A stretch of 64,000 bases of DNA from Sporosarcina sp. Marseille-Q4943 (GTDB lineage Bacteria > Bacillota > Bacilli > Bacillales_A > Planococcaceae): the NCBI RefSeq assembly GCF_943736995.1, contig NZ_CALSFT010000002.1, positions 1,488,001-1,552,000 on the forward strand, in the 5' to 3' direction. The notes under the pieces were generated by a model. The model made no database searches and was not told the origin of the DNA. It saw only the letters and a list, made by a program, of their open reading frames with translations. Both the position numbers and the translations under genes were made by a program. Numbering within the stretch: position 1 is the first letter of the stretch; the number at the start of each line of letters is the position of its first letter. Positions 8,813 through 19,294 of the stretch are shown here, piece after piece.

Positions 8813-9829
8813 ATGGTCAACGCGATCTGGAAAAGCATAGGAGAAGGGAAAGTTGAACCTGTTTATTTGTTGACGGGCGTCGAGCAGCATTTGATTGATA
8901 CCACAATCAAAAGGATTATGAAGGCGATGCCTGACATCGATGAGAGTTCGGTCGTCCGTTTTGATTTGGAGGAAACGCCGATTGAAGCTGTTCTTGAAGA
9001 GGCGGACACACTTCCATTTTTAGAAGATAGGAAATTAATCATCGCCAATAATGCATCATTCCTGAAGGCGGCCGATAAAACGAAGGAGAAAGTCGTACAT
9101 AATATCGCATTACTGGAGTCTTGGCTAAGTAATCCATCACCAACAGCAACTGTGCTGTTTTTGGCGCCTTATGAAAAACTGGATGGGCGGAAAAAGATTG
9201 TGAAGGTGATGCAACAAAGAGCGGTTGTCGTTGAAGCAATGCCGCTGACCGGCCGAGATTTGACTACATGGATTCAAAACGAAGCAGGAAGGAATGGCGT
9301 CAAAATCAATCCGGAAATTGCGCAAAGCCTCGTGGAAATGGCAGGTGATAGCCTATTGACCCTTTCGAGTGAAATCGAAAAAATAGGCATGTATATGAAT
9401 GGGGAAGGAGAAGTGACAAGAGAGATCGTCGAAATGCTCGTACCCCGTTTGCCTGAAATGGACGTCTTTCGCCTGACAGATGCATACATGACCGGCAATG
9501 TGAAAAGGACAATAACAATCTACCATGATTTACTGCGTAATGGCGAAGAGCCAATTATGCTGACATCCCTCATTGCAGGACAAATCCGATTGATGATTCA
9601 CGTTACGTCATTAGTGAAAAAAGGTTACCAACAACAGCAAATCGCAAAAACATTAAACGTCCATCCATACCGGGTGAAGTTAATTATGGATAATCGTAGT
9701 ATACCTAAAATGGAAAGGCTACTCCTTATCTTAGAGAAACTAGCCCGTATCGACCATCAATTAAAGTCAACGAGCGGCAAAAGGGAAAGAGTGCTCGAAA
9801 TCTTTTTCATGGAGCCACTAAGAGTGTAA
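8813..9829 (+). CDS. holA: DNA polymerase III subunit delta
   Basis: The 338-aa clamp-loader subunit (B. subtilis YqeN) opens the sliding clamp. The N-terminal domain begins VNAIWKSIGEGKVEPVYLLTG, typical of the Firmicute delta family, which lacks a functional P-loop; the middle has the conserved LPFLEDRKLIIANNA and the C-terminal collar holds KSTSGKRERVLEIFF. ATG 8813 is preceded by GGAGGG at the right distance; an earlier in-frame ATG at 8795 lies before that site. Monocistronic, with a strong terminator shared with rpsT. Confidence 0.94.
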   Translation: MVNAIWKSIGEGKVEPVYLLTGVEQHLIDTTIKRIMKAMPDIDESSVVRFDLEETPIEAVLEEADTLPFLEDRKLIIANNASFLKAADKTKEKVVHNIALLESWLSNPSPTATVLFLAPYEKLDGRKKIVKVMQQRAVVVEAMPLTGRDLTTWIQNEAGRNGVKINPEIAQSLVEMAGDSLLTLSSEIEKIGMYMNGEGEVTREIVEMLVPRLPEMDVFRLTDAYMTGNVKRTITIYHDLLRNGEEPIMLTSLIAGQIRLMIHVTSLVKKGYQQQQIAKTLNVHPYRVKLIMDNRSIPKMERLLLILEKLARIDHQLKSTSGKRERVLEIFFMEPLRV

Positions 9830-9833
9830 ATAG

Positions 9834-9883
9834 AAAAGGCTGTCCACTTTGTCGATTAATCGACACGAGTGACAGCCTTTTTT
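9834..9883. terminator. Bidirectional rho-independent terminator (holA / rpsT)
   Basis: An 11-bp stem AAAAGGCTGTC pairs with GACAGCCTTTT, and an inner GTCGATTAATCGAC palindrome tops it. A T-tract follows on the plus strand and an A-tract precedes it, so it can end holA and convergent rpsT. Confidence 0.85.
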
Positions 9884-9892
9884 ACTTATTAC

Positions 9893-10144
9893 TTATAGAG
9901 CTTTTTTTGTAAGACGTGCTTTTTGACGAGCAGCTGTGTTTTTGTGGATAAGACCTTTACGAGCAGCTGTATCCAATCTTTTGACTGCGTCTTTCAAAAG
10001 TTCAGAAGCGTTCTCTTCTTTATTGATGAGCGCAGTGTCAGCTTTACGCACAGCAGTACGCATTGCAGCTTTGTATTGAGAGTTTTGCTCATTCGCTGCG
10101 GCACTTTGTTTAACGCGCTTAATTGCACCTTTGATGTTTGGCAT
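9893..10144 (-). CDS. rpsT: 30S ribosomal protein S20
   Basis: The 83-aa basic protein starts MPNIKGAIKRVKQSAAANEQ and ends ARQKARLTKKAL, the S20 pattern throughout; it binds 16S rRNA early in 30S assembly. The start at 10144 follows GGAGGTG at 7 bp; an upstream in-frame ATG at 10186 adds a non-homologous 14-residue tail. The rpsT location opposite holA and gpr is conserved in Bacilli. Confidence 0.97.
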   Translation of the reverse strand: MPNIKGAIKRVKQSAAANEQNSQYKAAMRTAVRKADTALINKEENASELLKDAVKRLDTAARKGLIHKNTAARQKARLTKKAL

Positions 10145-10184
10145 TCCATTCACCTCCAATTTCAGGTAAGGCAAGAGTGTTTCC

Positions 10185-10212
10185 ATAATAGCATTCGGAT
10201 ATCTCTTTACAA
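10185..10212 (-). promoter_or_regulatory. Putative proximal promoter of rpsT
   Basis: Reading the minus strand: TTGTAA, a 16-bp spacer, then TATTAT preceded by TGC (extended -10). It lies about 40 bp before the rpsT start. Confidence 0.45.
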
Positions 10213-10219
10213 CATTAAC

Positions 10220-10248
10220 ATTTTAGCAAAAACCTAGCTTTAACGCAA
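10220..10248 (-). promoter_or_regulatory. Putative distal promoter of rpsT
   Basis: Reading the minus strand: TTGCGT, a 17-bp spacer, then TAAAAT preceded by TGC (extended -10). With the proximal site it would form a tandem promoter, as is common for ribosomal protein genes. Confidence 0.5.
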
Positions 10249-10310
10249 TAAAAATATGCAAAGAATATTTCCTTTACACAACGTGCAAACTGCATGTTGA
10301 GGTGATGACA

Positions 10311-11354
10311 ATGGATAAGTACGACTTTTACCGGACGGACCTCTTAGTTGAAAACGAGGAAATGGTTCGCCACCGGACAGAAAAAGAAAAACAGAAATTA
10401 AAGGATTCCGAAGGTATACAATTTGACGAACAACGAAAGGGCAGAGTGATTTTGACGTCTGTCAAAATTAATGCTGAAGGGGAGAAGAAAATCGGCAAGA
10501 AAAGAGGGACCTATTTGACGTTGACGAACCCTACGTTAACGCATACCGATCGTGAAGGCCTCCAAGAGATGACGGAAATGCTCAAAGCGAAACTAACCGA
10601 AATGACTTCGGGATTAACGGATTTGAAGAAGGGGAAAATCCTAATGGTAGGTCTCGGCAATCGGGAAGTAACTCCAGACGCTGTCGGTCCGTTGACGATG
10701 GATCGTTTGAAAGAAATTGTCCCTTTATATTATTCAGACGAGGGAAGCGAAGTATTTGTCTATGCTCCAGGAGTGACGATTCAGACTGGACTCGAGACGG
10801 CAGATTTTGTCAAAGCATTGGTGAACGAAATCAAACCTGATCTTCTGATCGTCATAGATGCATTAGCCGCCCGAGATAGTTCAAGATTATGCAAAACAAT
10901 CCAAATGACAGACACAGGTATACATCCTGGCTCCGGAGTAGGAAATAGCCGAAAAGAGTTATCGAGAGAAACTCTTGGCATCCCGGTCATTGCCATCGGC
11001 ATCCCGACTGTAGTAGATGGCCCGGTATTGATTGCAGATGCCATTAATACGCTATTTAGTTATATCGCGTCCAAAATCGAGGAGGAAAGTCATCCTTCCT
11101 CAAGGCTGTCCGTAGGGAATTGGCTGCATACCCCTAATAAGGATGCAGATCGGACGAAATTGATTCCTATTTTCGGTGATTGGACTTCATGGCCGCATGA
11201 GGAAAGGATTCAATTATTTGAAGAAGTATTATCGAACCATGACCTGAATACATTCATATCACCAAAAGAGATCGATTCATGGGCCGCTCTTTATGCGGAG
11301 ACTTTAACCGACTCCATCAGTGAGTGGATTGAGGACATTAAAACGAGTCATTGA
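10311..11354 (+). CDS. gpr: Germination protease GPR
   Basis: The 347-aa aspartic-type protease (family A25) degrades small acid-soluble spore proteins at germination. It is made in the forespore as a zymogen; the first ~15 residues (MDKYDFYRTDLLVEN) correspond to the propeptide removed by self-cleavage. Conserved core segments are ILMVGLGNREVTPDAVGP, VFVYAPGVTIQTGLET, LIVIDALAAR and HPGSGVGNSRKELS. ATG 10311 follows TGAGGTG at 6 bp; GTG 10302 overlaps that site. A sigma-G promoter is expected upstream, but I could not assign one with confidence. SpoIIP follows 42 bp later, as in B. subtilis. Confidence 0.95.
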   Translation: MDKYDFYRTDLLVENEEMVRHRTEKEKQKLKDSEGIQFDEQRKGRVILTSVKINAEGEKKIGKKRGTYLTLTNPTLTHTDREGLQEMTEMLKAKLTEMTSGLTDLKKGKILMVGLGNREVTPDAVGPLTMDRLKEIVPLYYSDEGSEVFVYAPGVTIQTGLETADFVKALVNEIKPDLLIVIDALAARDSSRLCKTIQMTDTGIHPGSGVGNSRKELSRETLGIPVIAIGIPTVVDGPVLIADAINTLFSYIASKIEEESHPSSRLSVGNWLHTPNKDADRTKLIPIFGDWTSWPHEERIQLFEEVLSNHDLNTFISPKEIDSWAALYAETLTDSISEWIEDIKTSH

Positions 11355-11396
11355 CCCCAACTTCAACGCATATAGTTGAAGACGGGGGGATGTCGC

Positions 11397-12221
11397 ATGA
11401 AGAAAAATCTGCAAATATGGATTGCAATCGTATTCGTTCTTTTCCTGTTCCCGGTACTCATCCAATTCATACCGGAAGAATCGAAAATCTCAAATTCGAA
11501 AATCATCAAGGAAAATGCAATGATCGTTTACGCCTCGAACATCGTTGAAGAAGAGAAAGCAGAACCTGAACCTGAAGCCGAAGTCATGGAGGAGCCCGAA
11601 ACGAATGCCGGGAAAGTTTTGCTTTATTTTACTCATGCCTACGAGGCGTATGAACCAATCACAAAAGCGGCTGATGGAAAAATCGCGGTAAACCATCAGA
11701 CTGAAAATGTGATGAAGATGGGTGATAAACTCAAAGGATCACTTGAATTGAATGGTGTGGAGACGGATACGTTGAAAAAGATGGTGCCGATTCATTCACG
11801 TGCCTATAAGGATATGAGACCGTTCGTAAAAAAACAGCTTTCCGAAAAAGAATATGATTTAATTATTGACATCCATCGGGATGCAGTCGGACCTGAAAAG
11901 ACGACGATTGTTCATGAAGAGGAACGTTATGCGAAAGTTGCATTTGTACTTGGGTTAGATAACCCTTCCTATAAAAAAAATGCAGTGATGACGAATAGGC
12001 TGAAAACAGAGATGGAAAAGCGGATTCCTGGCATTACGAGGGATGTTATTCCAAAAGGTGGGGCAGGCGTGGATGGAAAGTACAATCAAGATTTGCACCC
12101 GAACCTCATCCTTTTGGAGCTTGGCGGAATTGGAAACTCGGAAGATGAACTGAACCGTACAATATCCGTTATTTCAGAAGCTATAGTAGAAATTCTGAAT
12201 AACGGTGAAACGGAAGGATAG
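11397..12221 (+). CDS. spoIIP: Stage II sporulation protein P (short form)
   Basis: SpoIIP is the membrane-anchored amidase/endopeptidase that, with SpoIID and SpoIIM, removes peptidoglycan during engulfment. An N-terminal anchor (about 5-25) is followed by an acidic Glu/Pro-rich linker and a catalytic domain with LLYFTHAYEAYEP, IDIHRDAVG, and a C-terminal YNQDLHPNLILLELGG. At 274 aa it is much shorter than the ~400-aa B. subtilis protein; what is missing is the extracytoplasmic region between anchor and catalytic domain. ATG 11397 follows GGGGGGATG. The B. subtilis neighbour yqxA is absent. Confidence 0.92.
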   Translation: MKKNLQIWIAIVFVLFLFPVLIQFIPEESKISNSKIIKENAMIVYASNIVEEEKAEPEPEAEVMEEPETNAGKVLLYFTHAYEAYEPITKAADGKIAVNHQTENVMKMGDKLKGSLELNGVETDTLKKMVPIHSRAYKDMRPFVKKQLSEKEYDLIIDIHRDAVGPEKTTIVHEEERYAKVAFVLGLDNPSYKKNAVMTNRLKTEMEKRIPGITRDVIPKGGAGVDGKYNQDLHPNLILLELGGIGNSEDELNRTISVISEAIVEILNNGETEG

Positions 12222-12233
12222 GAATGAAAGTTT

Positions 12234-12266
12234 AGCTTCATGGATAATGTCCATGAAGCTTTTATT
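12234..12266 (+). terminator. Terminator after spoIIP
   Basis: A perfect 11-bp stem AGCTTCATGGA / TCCATGAAGCT with a 5-nt loop is followed by TTTTATT. Confidence 0.88.
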
Positions 12267-12368
12267 CGTTTGAAGTATCACCAATCTTTATCAAATCGCG
12301 CTCATCTGTTAGACTTGATAAGTCAATAATGTACGCATTCATTATTTAATTTGCGGGAATAAGAAAAT

Positions 12369-12398
12369 GTAACATGTTTATCAGTTATTTGCTATAAT
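12369..12398 (+). promoter_or_regulatory. Putative sigma-A promoter of lepA
   Basis: GTAACA, an 18-bp spacer, and a consensus TATAAT with an extended TGC directly before it, 31 bp before the lepA ATG. Confidence 0.55.
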
Positions 12399-12429
12399 GC
12401 AAATAGCTTATATAGGAGTGAACTGACAG

Positions 12430-14253
12430 ATGAATCATGAAGAAAGATTGGCACGTCAAAAAAACATTAGGAACTTCTCGATCATTGCCCATATCGATCA
12501 CGGGAAATCAACGTTGGCCGATCGACTATTGGAAAAGACGGAAACGGTAAGCTCGCGTGAAATGAAATCACAGACACTGGATTCTATGGATTTGGAACGC
12601 GAACGCGGAATTACGATCAAATTGAACGCAGTGCAATTATCATACACGGCGAAAAATGGCGAGGAGTACACTTTCCACTTAATCGATACTCCTGGGCACG
12701 TAGACTTTACGTACGAAGTGTCACGAAGCCTTGCAGCATGTGAAGGAGCGCTGCTTGTTGTTGACGCGGCCCAAGGAATTGAGGCCCAAACGTTGGCAAA
12801 CGTTTATTTGGCGCTGGATAATGATCTGGAAATCTTGCCTGTTATTAATAAAATCGATTTACCTGCGGCGGATCCTGATAAAGTGAAAAAAGAAATTGAA
12901 GATGTCATCGGCTTGGATGCGTCTGAGGCAGTCCATGCATCTGCGAAAGCTGGCATCGGCATCGAAGAGATCCTCGAGCAAATCGTCGAGAAAGTGCCTG
13001 CGCCGACAGGAGATCCAGAAGCGCCATTGAAAGCATTGATTTTCGATTCTCACTATGATCAGTACAAAGGTGTCATCGTCAATATTCGAATTGTAGAAGG
13101 TACTGTAAAGCCCGGCGATAAAATTCGTATGATGGCAACCGGAAAAGAGTTCGAAGTCATTGAGACTGGAGTGTTCACACCGAATATTTCCATGCGCGAT
13201 GAACTATCAGTTGGAGATGTCGGCTTCCTTTCCGCGGCGATTAAAAATGTCGGGGATACACGGGTAGGGGATACGATTACGAATGCGAAGAACCCTGCAA
13301 GTGAGCCGCTGCCAGGTTACCGTAGATTGAATCCGATGGTGTTCTGCGGACTTTATCCAATCGATTCATCCAAGTATGTCGACTTGCGTGAAGCACTTGA
13401 GAAACTTGAGCTGAACGACTCAGCTTTGGAGTATGAAGCGGAGACATCACAAGCATTGGGCTTCGGATATCGATGCGGATTCCTCGGACTGCTCCATATG
13501 GAAATCATCCAGGAGCGGATTGAACGGGAATTTAAAATTGACTTGATTACTACAGCACCGAGCGTTATTTACAATGTTGTCACGACTGACGGAAAAGAAT
13601 TGAAAGTCGACAACCCTTCCATGATGCCGGATGCACAAAAAATCGATCATGTCGAAGAACCTTATGTAAAAGCATCAATTATGGTGCCGAACGAATACGT
13701 CGGCTCCGTCATGGAATTATGCCAGTCTAAACGTGGCAATTTCATTACGATGGATTACTTGGACGCTTCACGTGTCAATATCATATACGAATTGCCTCTA
13801 GCAGAAATCGTCTATGACTTCTTTGACCAATTAAAATCAGGGACCAAAGGATACGCGTCCTTCGATTATGAACTGATTGGCTATAAAACATCGAAGCTTG
13901 TGAAAATGGACATCCTGTTGAACGGTGAGCAAGTCGACGCATTGAGCTTCATCGTCCACCGTGATTTCAGCTACGAGCGTGGTAAGGCGATTGTCGAGAA
14001 ACTGAAGAATCTCATTCCTCGTCAACAGTTCGAAGTACCTGTCCAAGCCGCAATCGGTCAAAAGATTGTTGCCCGTTCGACAATTAAATCGATCGGTAAA
14101 AACGTTCTTGCCAAATGTTACGGCGGAGACATCTCCCGTAAACGGAAATTGCTTGAGAAGCAAAAAGAAGGGAAAAAGCGGATGAAGCAAGTCGGATCCG
14201 TCGAAGTCCCACAAGAAGCATTCATGGCTGTCTTGAAAATGGACGAAGATTGA
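12430..14253 (+). CDS. lepA: Elongation factor 4 (LepA)
   Basis: The 607-aa ribosome-associated GTPase is an EF-G paralogue that acts in translation and 30S biogenesis under stress. The P-loop AHIDHGKST is at residues 19-27, followed by switch [10 protein letters not shown] and the guanine-specificity motif NKIDLP. The LepA-specific C-terminal domain is present and ends in the basic [23 protein letters not shown] precedes the ATG. It has its own promoter and terminator, so it is probably monocistronic, with hemW next as usual in Bacilli. Confidence 0.97.
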   Translation: MNHEERLARQKNIRNFSIIAHIDHGKSTLADRLLEKTETVSSREMKSQTLDSMDLERERGITIKLNAVQLSYTAKNGEEYTFHLIDTPGHVDFTYEVSRSLAACEGALLVVDAAQGIEAQTLANVYLALDNDLEILPVINKIDLPAADPDKVKKEIEDVIGLDASEAVHASAKAGIGIEEILEQIVEKVPAPTGDPEAPLKALIFDSHYDQYKGVIVNIRIVEGTVKPGDKIRMMATGKEFEVIETGVFTPNISMRDELSVGDVGFLSAAIKNVGDTRVGDTITNAKNPASEPLPGYRRLNPMVFCGLYPIDSSKYVDLREALEKLELNDSALEYEAETSQALGFGYRCGFLGLLHMEIIQERIEREFKIDLITTAPSVIYNVVTTDGKELKVDNPSMMPDAQKIDHVEEPYVKASIMVPNEYVGSVMELCQSKRGNFITMDYLDASRVNIIYELPLAEIVYDFFDQLKSGTKGYASFDYELIGYKTSKLVKMDILLNGEQVDALSFIVHRDFSYERGKAIVEKLKNLIPRQQFEVPVQAAIGQKIVARSTIKSIGKNVLAKCYGGDISRKRKLLEKQKEGKKRMKQVGSVEVPQEAFMAVLKMDED

Positions 14254-14267
14254 TATCTTGAAAAATT

Positions 14268-14295
14268 AAAAGGAGTCCAATTCGGACTCCTTTTT
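14268..14295 (+). terminator. Terminator after lepA
   Basis: The stem AAAAGGAGTCC / GGACTCCTTTT has a short AATTC loop and ends in a T-tract. Confidence 0.9.
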
Positions 14296-14334
14296 GCACG
14301 ACCGGTATTGCCGGAAGAAAGGGGACACAACCAA

Positions 14335-15468
14335 ATGCGAGGTATGTATATTCATATTCCTTTCTGCCATCAGATTTGCCATTACTGTGATTTCAATAAA
14401 GTGTTCTTTAAGAATCAACCAGTTGATGAGTATATCGAATCGATCGGAAATGAACTTGCCATCATGGCGAATGAAGGTCATTCATTCAACGGGCTTGAGA
14501 CCGTCTTCCTAGGCGGAGGAACACCGACTTCATTATCAGAAAAACAACTGGACCGGTTACTGGAAATCATTCATCGGCATGTCGACGTCAGTACGTTGCG
14601 GGAATTTTCGACGGAAGCAAATCCTGATGAGTTGACCCGCGGAAAACTATCCGTCCTGAAAAACGGGGGGGTAGGTCGACTGAGCATCGGCGTCCAGTCC
14701 TTCGACGAGCAACTTTTAAAAAGGATCGGGAGGACACATGGCGCGAATACTCCCAAAAAAGTGATACAGGATGCGCGTGAAATCGGCTTTGAAAACATAA
14801 GCATCGACCTCATCTATGGATTGCCGGAACAATCCATTCGACAATGGGAGGATACGCTCGATAAAGCACTATCATTGGACCTTCCTCATTACTCAGGGTA
14901 CTCGCTGATCGTAGAGCCTAAAACGGTCTTTTATAACTTGATGAATAAAGGGAAGCTGCCGTTGCCGGGAGAGGATGCCGAAGCAGAGATGTTCTCTATG
15001 CTGATCGATCGGATGAGCCAAGCCGGAAAAATGCAATACGAAATCAGCAATTTTGCGAAACCTGGGTATGAGTCGATCCACAATCTCATTTACTGGGATA
15101 ATGACGAGTATGCTGGCATAGGCGCTGGCGCGCATGGGTACTTGAAAGGGCAGCGATATGCTAATTATGGACCGCTCAGAAAATATATGGAATCGATGGA
15201 AACTCGATTGCGCCCTATCGTAGATCAACATGTCGTATCGCCAACAGAAGCGATGGAGGAGGAAATGTTTCTAGGGCTACGAAAGTCCGAAGGAGTATCC
15301 CTTCATTCATTCGAATCCAAATTCGGAGAAACATTGTCGGAAGTATACGGCGATGTTCTTGAAGAGCTGACTAGTAAAGGTCTGATTTCTGAATCTGAGG
15401 GTAGTATAAAACTGACAGGGAAAGGCGTTTTCAGAGGGAACGAAGTATTCCAGAAATTTCTCAAATGA
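14335..15468 (+). CDS. hemW: Radical SAM heme chaperone HemW (formerly HemN-like)
   Basis: This 377-aa radical SAM protein begins MRGMYIHIPFCHQICHYCDF, giving the C-x3-C-x2-C cluster motif near residues 11-18. GGGTPTSL follows, then SIGVQSFDEQLL and DLIYGLPEQS, the HemN/HemW core. The short length and lack of the long N-terminal extension of true coproporphyrinogen dehydrogenase favour HemW, which delivers heme to respiratory enzymes; B. subtilis YqeR is the orthologue. ATG 14335 is served by AGAAAGGGGA; upstream in-frame codons lie in the lepA terminator region. Confidence 0.92.
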   Translation: MRGMYIHIPFCHQICHYCDFNKVFFKNQPVDEYIESIGNELAIMANEGHSFNGLETVFLGGGTPTSLSEKQLDRLLEIIHRHVDVSTLREFSTEANPDELTRGKLSVLKNGGVGRLSIGVQSFDEQLLKRIGRTHGANTPKKVIQDAREIGFENISIDLIYGLPEQSIRQWEDTLDKALSLDLPHYSGYSLIVEPKTVFYNLMNKGKLPLPGEDAEAEMFSMLIDRMSQAGKMQYEISNFAKPGYESIHNLIYWDNDEYAGIGAGAHGYLKGQRYANYGPLRKYMESMETRLRPIVDQHVVSPTEAMEEEMFLGLRKSEGVSLHSFESKFGETLSEVYGDVLEELTSKGLISESEGSIKLTGKGVFRGNEVFQKFLK

Positions 15469-15483
15469 CCGCGAGTGAATTCA

Positions 15484-15512
15484 TTGACACTAACAATTCG
15501 TTTTGTTAAATT
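15484..15512 (+). promoter_or_regulatory. Sigma-A promoter of the hrcA heat-shock operon
   Basis: A consensus -35 TTGACA (15484-15489), a 17-bp spacer and TAAATT (15507-15512). The predicted start falls just before the CIRCE operator, the classical arrangement. Confidence 0.7.
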
Positions 15513-15522
15513 ATGAGTAGTA

Positions 15523-15549
15523 TTAGCACTCACACTTAAAGAGTGCTAA
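15523..15549 (+). promoter_or_regulatory. CIRCE operator (HrcA binding site)
   Basis: A perfect TTAGCACTC-N9-GAGTGCTAA, identical to the CIRCE consensus. It sits between the promoter and the hrcA ribosome binding site, so HrcA represses its own operon (hrcA-grpE-dnaK) until heat stress titrates GroE. Confidence 0.98.
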
Positions 15550-15563
15550 CAGGAGTGATGATT

Positions 15564-16613
15564 ATGTTGACAAACAGACAATTGCTTATTTTGCAACTGA
15601 CGGTTAACGATTTCATCGAATCCGCCCAACCTGTCGGATCAAGGCAGTTATCTAAAAAACCGGAAGCCCCTTTTAGTCCTGCGACCATTCGGAATGACAT
15701 GGCCGATTTGGAAGAGATGGGCTATCTTGAAAAGACCCATACTTCATCAGGCAGAGTTCCTTCCGAAAAAGGGTACCGTTTCTATGTCGATCATTTATTG
15801 ACGCCCGAAAAACTGACATTGGAAGACAGTATGCAATTGCGCTCCATTTTTCAGGAACGGGTTGTGGAGACGGAGGAATTGATAAGGAATTCCGCCAAAA
15901 TCATATCCGAATTGACGAATTATACGTCTATACTTTTAGGACCGGATATGTCCATGCATTCAGTGAAACGGTTTTCGATCGTGCCGCTGGATGACACGAA
16001 AGCGGTCGCCATCATTGTGACCGATAATGGACATGTTGAGAATAGGGTCTTTGATGTACCGCAAGGCATGCTTGCTTCGGATATTGAAAAAATGGTCAAT
16101 ATTTTAAACGAAAGGCTTGTCGGGACGCCACTGAGTTTCCTGCAAAACAAGCTTGCCCATGAGACGAGAACGGTCTTTGAACAGCATGTGCATCATGCTG
16201 GTGAACTGTTTGCTTCCTTTCAAAGGGCTATGACGATCAAGCCTGAGGAACGTCTGTATTTTGGCGGCAAAATGAATATGATGAAGCAGCCGGAATTTAA
16301 CGACCTACAAAAAATGAAGATGTTTTTCGAGTTGATGGAAACCGGAGAGCCAGCGATGACATTTTTCCAAGATGACTCAAAAGGCATTCACGTTCGGATC
16401 GGTTCGGAAAACAAGCATAACGCAATGGAAGATTGCAGTGTAATTACTGCCAATTACTCTGCCGGTGACAATATGGCTGGTTCCATAGCAATCATTGGAC
16501 CGAAGCGGATGGATTACGGCAGGGTCATAACGGTGCTTGATATCCTAAGTGAGAACTTATCGCAAGCATTATTGCAAATGACCATTGGATTGGATAGGAG
16601 GAAGGACAAGTGA
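15564..16613 (+). CDS. hrcA: Heat-inducible transcription repressor HrcA
   Basis: The 349-aa repressor binds the CIRCE site 15 bp upstream. The N-terminal winged helix is intact: MLTNRQLLILQLTVNDFIE, then PVGSRQLSKK and SPATIRNDMADLEEMGYLEK. The central dimer/GAF-like part and the C-terminal segment resemble Bacillus HrcA. ATG 15564 follows AGGAGTGATG; codons further upstream lie within the CIRCE repeat. It overlaps grpE by 4 bp. Confidence 0.97.
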   Translation: MLTNRQLLILQLTVNDFIESAQPVGSRQLSKKPEAPFSPATIRNDMADLEEMGYLEKTHTSSGRVPSEKGYRFYVDHLLTPEKLTLEDSMQLRSIFQERVVETEELIRNSAKIISELTNYTSILLGPDMSMHSVKRFSIVPLDDTKAVAIIVTDNGHVENRVFDVPQGMLASDIEKMVNILNERLVGTPLSFLQNKLAHETRTVFEQHVHHAGELFASFQRAMTIKPEERLYFGGKMNMMKQPEFNDLQKMKMFFELMETGEPAMTFFQDDSKGIHVRIGSENKHNAMEDCSVITANYSAGDNMAGSIAIIGPKRMDYGRVITVLDILSENLSQALLQMTIGLDRRKDK

Positions 16614-17200
16614 CGGATAAAAAAGAAACAGTGGAAAAAGAAGACGTTCAACAGGACACTGTGGCGGCCGATGACGTTGCATCAGCTCAACAAGAGACTG
16701 GAGTAGAAGACGGCGTTGCAGAAGTTGGTCCTGAAGAAATCGATGAAAAGGACAAAAGGATTAGCGAGCTTGAGTCCAAGTTAGAGGAAGAGGAAAACAA
16801 GCTGCTGCGTGTCCTTGCAGATTTTGAAAATGCCAAAAGAAGGAATGCGCTTGATCAGGAGGCGCTCGTCAAATACAAAGCGCAGAGCTTGTTAGCATCT
16901 ATTTTGCCCGTCTTGGACAACTTCGAACGCGCTCTTGCAGTCGAAGTCAAAAATGACGAAGCTCAATCTATCATGACCGGAATGGATATGATTTATCGTA
17001 ATCTTGTCGAAGCTCTCAAAGGAGAAGGGCTCGTCGAAATTGAGGCTTCAGACAAGGAATTCGATCCGAATTTCCATCAGGCCGTCATGACGGGCAGCGA
17101 TCCTGATAAGTCATCAGGCATCGTGCTTGAGGAGCTTCAAAAAGGGTATATGTTGAGAGATCGTGTGCTTCGTCCTTCCATGGTCAAAGTAAACGAATGA
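16610..17200 (+). CDS. grpE: Nucleotide exchange factor GrpE
   Basis: The 196-aa co-chaperone releases ADP from DnaK. An acidic disordered N-terminus (about 1-50) leads to a long coiled coil (RISELESKLEEEENKLLRVL), the family's ADFENAKRR, then PVLDNFERAL and a C-terminal beta-wing with FDPNFHQAVM and GYMLRDRVLRPSMVKV. The GTG start overlaps the hrcA stop and is preceded by AGGAGGAAGG. Part of the HrcA-regulated operon. Confidence 0.96.
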   Translation: MTDKKETVEKEDVQQDTVAADDVASAQQETGVEDGVAEVGPEEIDEKDKRISELESKLEEEENKLLRVLADFENAKRRNALDQEALVKYKAQSLLASILPVLDNFERALAVEVKNDEAQSIMTGMDMIYRNLVEALKGEGLVEIEASDKEFDPNFHQAVMTGSDPDKSSGIVLEELQKGYMLRDRVLRPSMVKVNE

Positions 17201-17208
17201 GTATGTAA

Positions 17209-19083
<1,875 letters not shown>

Positions 19084-19102
19084 TTGAACGAACGATTGAC
19101 GG

Positions 19103-19138
19103 AAAAGTCAAAGTCCGATATTCCGGCTTTGACTTTTT
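19103..19138 (+). terminator. Terminator after dnaK
   Basis: AAAAGTCAAAGTCCG pairs with CGGCTTTGACTTTT, with a T-rich tail. It partly separates dnaJ from the hrcA-grpE-dnaK transcript. Confidence 0.85.
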
Positions 19139-19178
19139 CTTTTGTTGAATGAGCAACTGTAATCTTGCCGATAGCGTT

Positions 19179-19207
19179 TTGTCTCTTTTTTCTGTGCGTG
19201 TTACAAT
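19179..19207 (+). promoter_or_regulatory. Putative sigma-A promoter of dnaJ
   Basis: TTGTCT, an exact 17-bp spacer and TACAAT, downstream of the dnaK terminator. No second CIRCE site is seen, so dnaJ-prmA-rsmE-mtaB may be transcribed independently of HrcA as well as by read-through. Confidence 0.6.
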
Positions 19208-19294
19208 GAGCTGTAACTCGGAACTGGAACGATTTTAAGCTAGGATTACGGTTCGTGAAATGCGAATGTCAAAGATTCATGGGAGAGTGGAATA

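Noticed and set aside
8519..8890. A 123-aa minus-strand protein covering the yqzM-holA gap
   Set aside because: Only its last 44 codons have a ribosome site (AGGAGGTG) and protein-like sequence. The upstream part would overlap the holA start region.
10249..10310. Sigma-G promoter for gpr
   Set aside because: Expected from the gene's role, but no convincing -35/-10 pair (GNATR, CATNNTA) with correct spacing could be fixed before the start.
14335..15468. True oxygen-independent coproporphyrinogen dehydrogenase (HemN)
   Set aside because: The protein is HemW-sized, lacks the longer HemN N-terminus, and shows the HIPFCxxxCxxC start of the HemW group.
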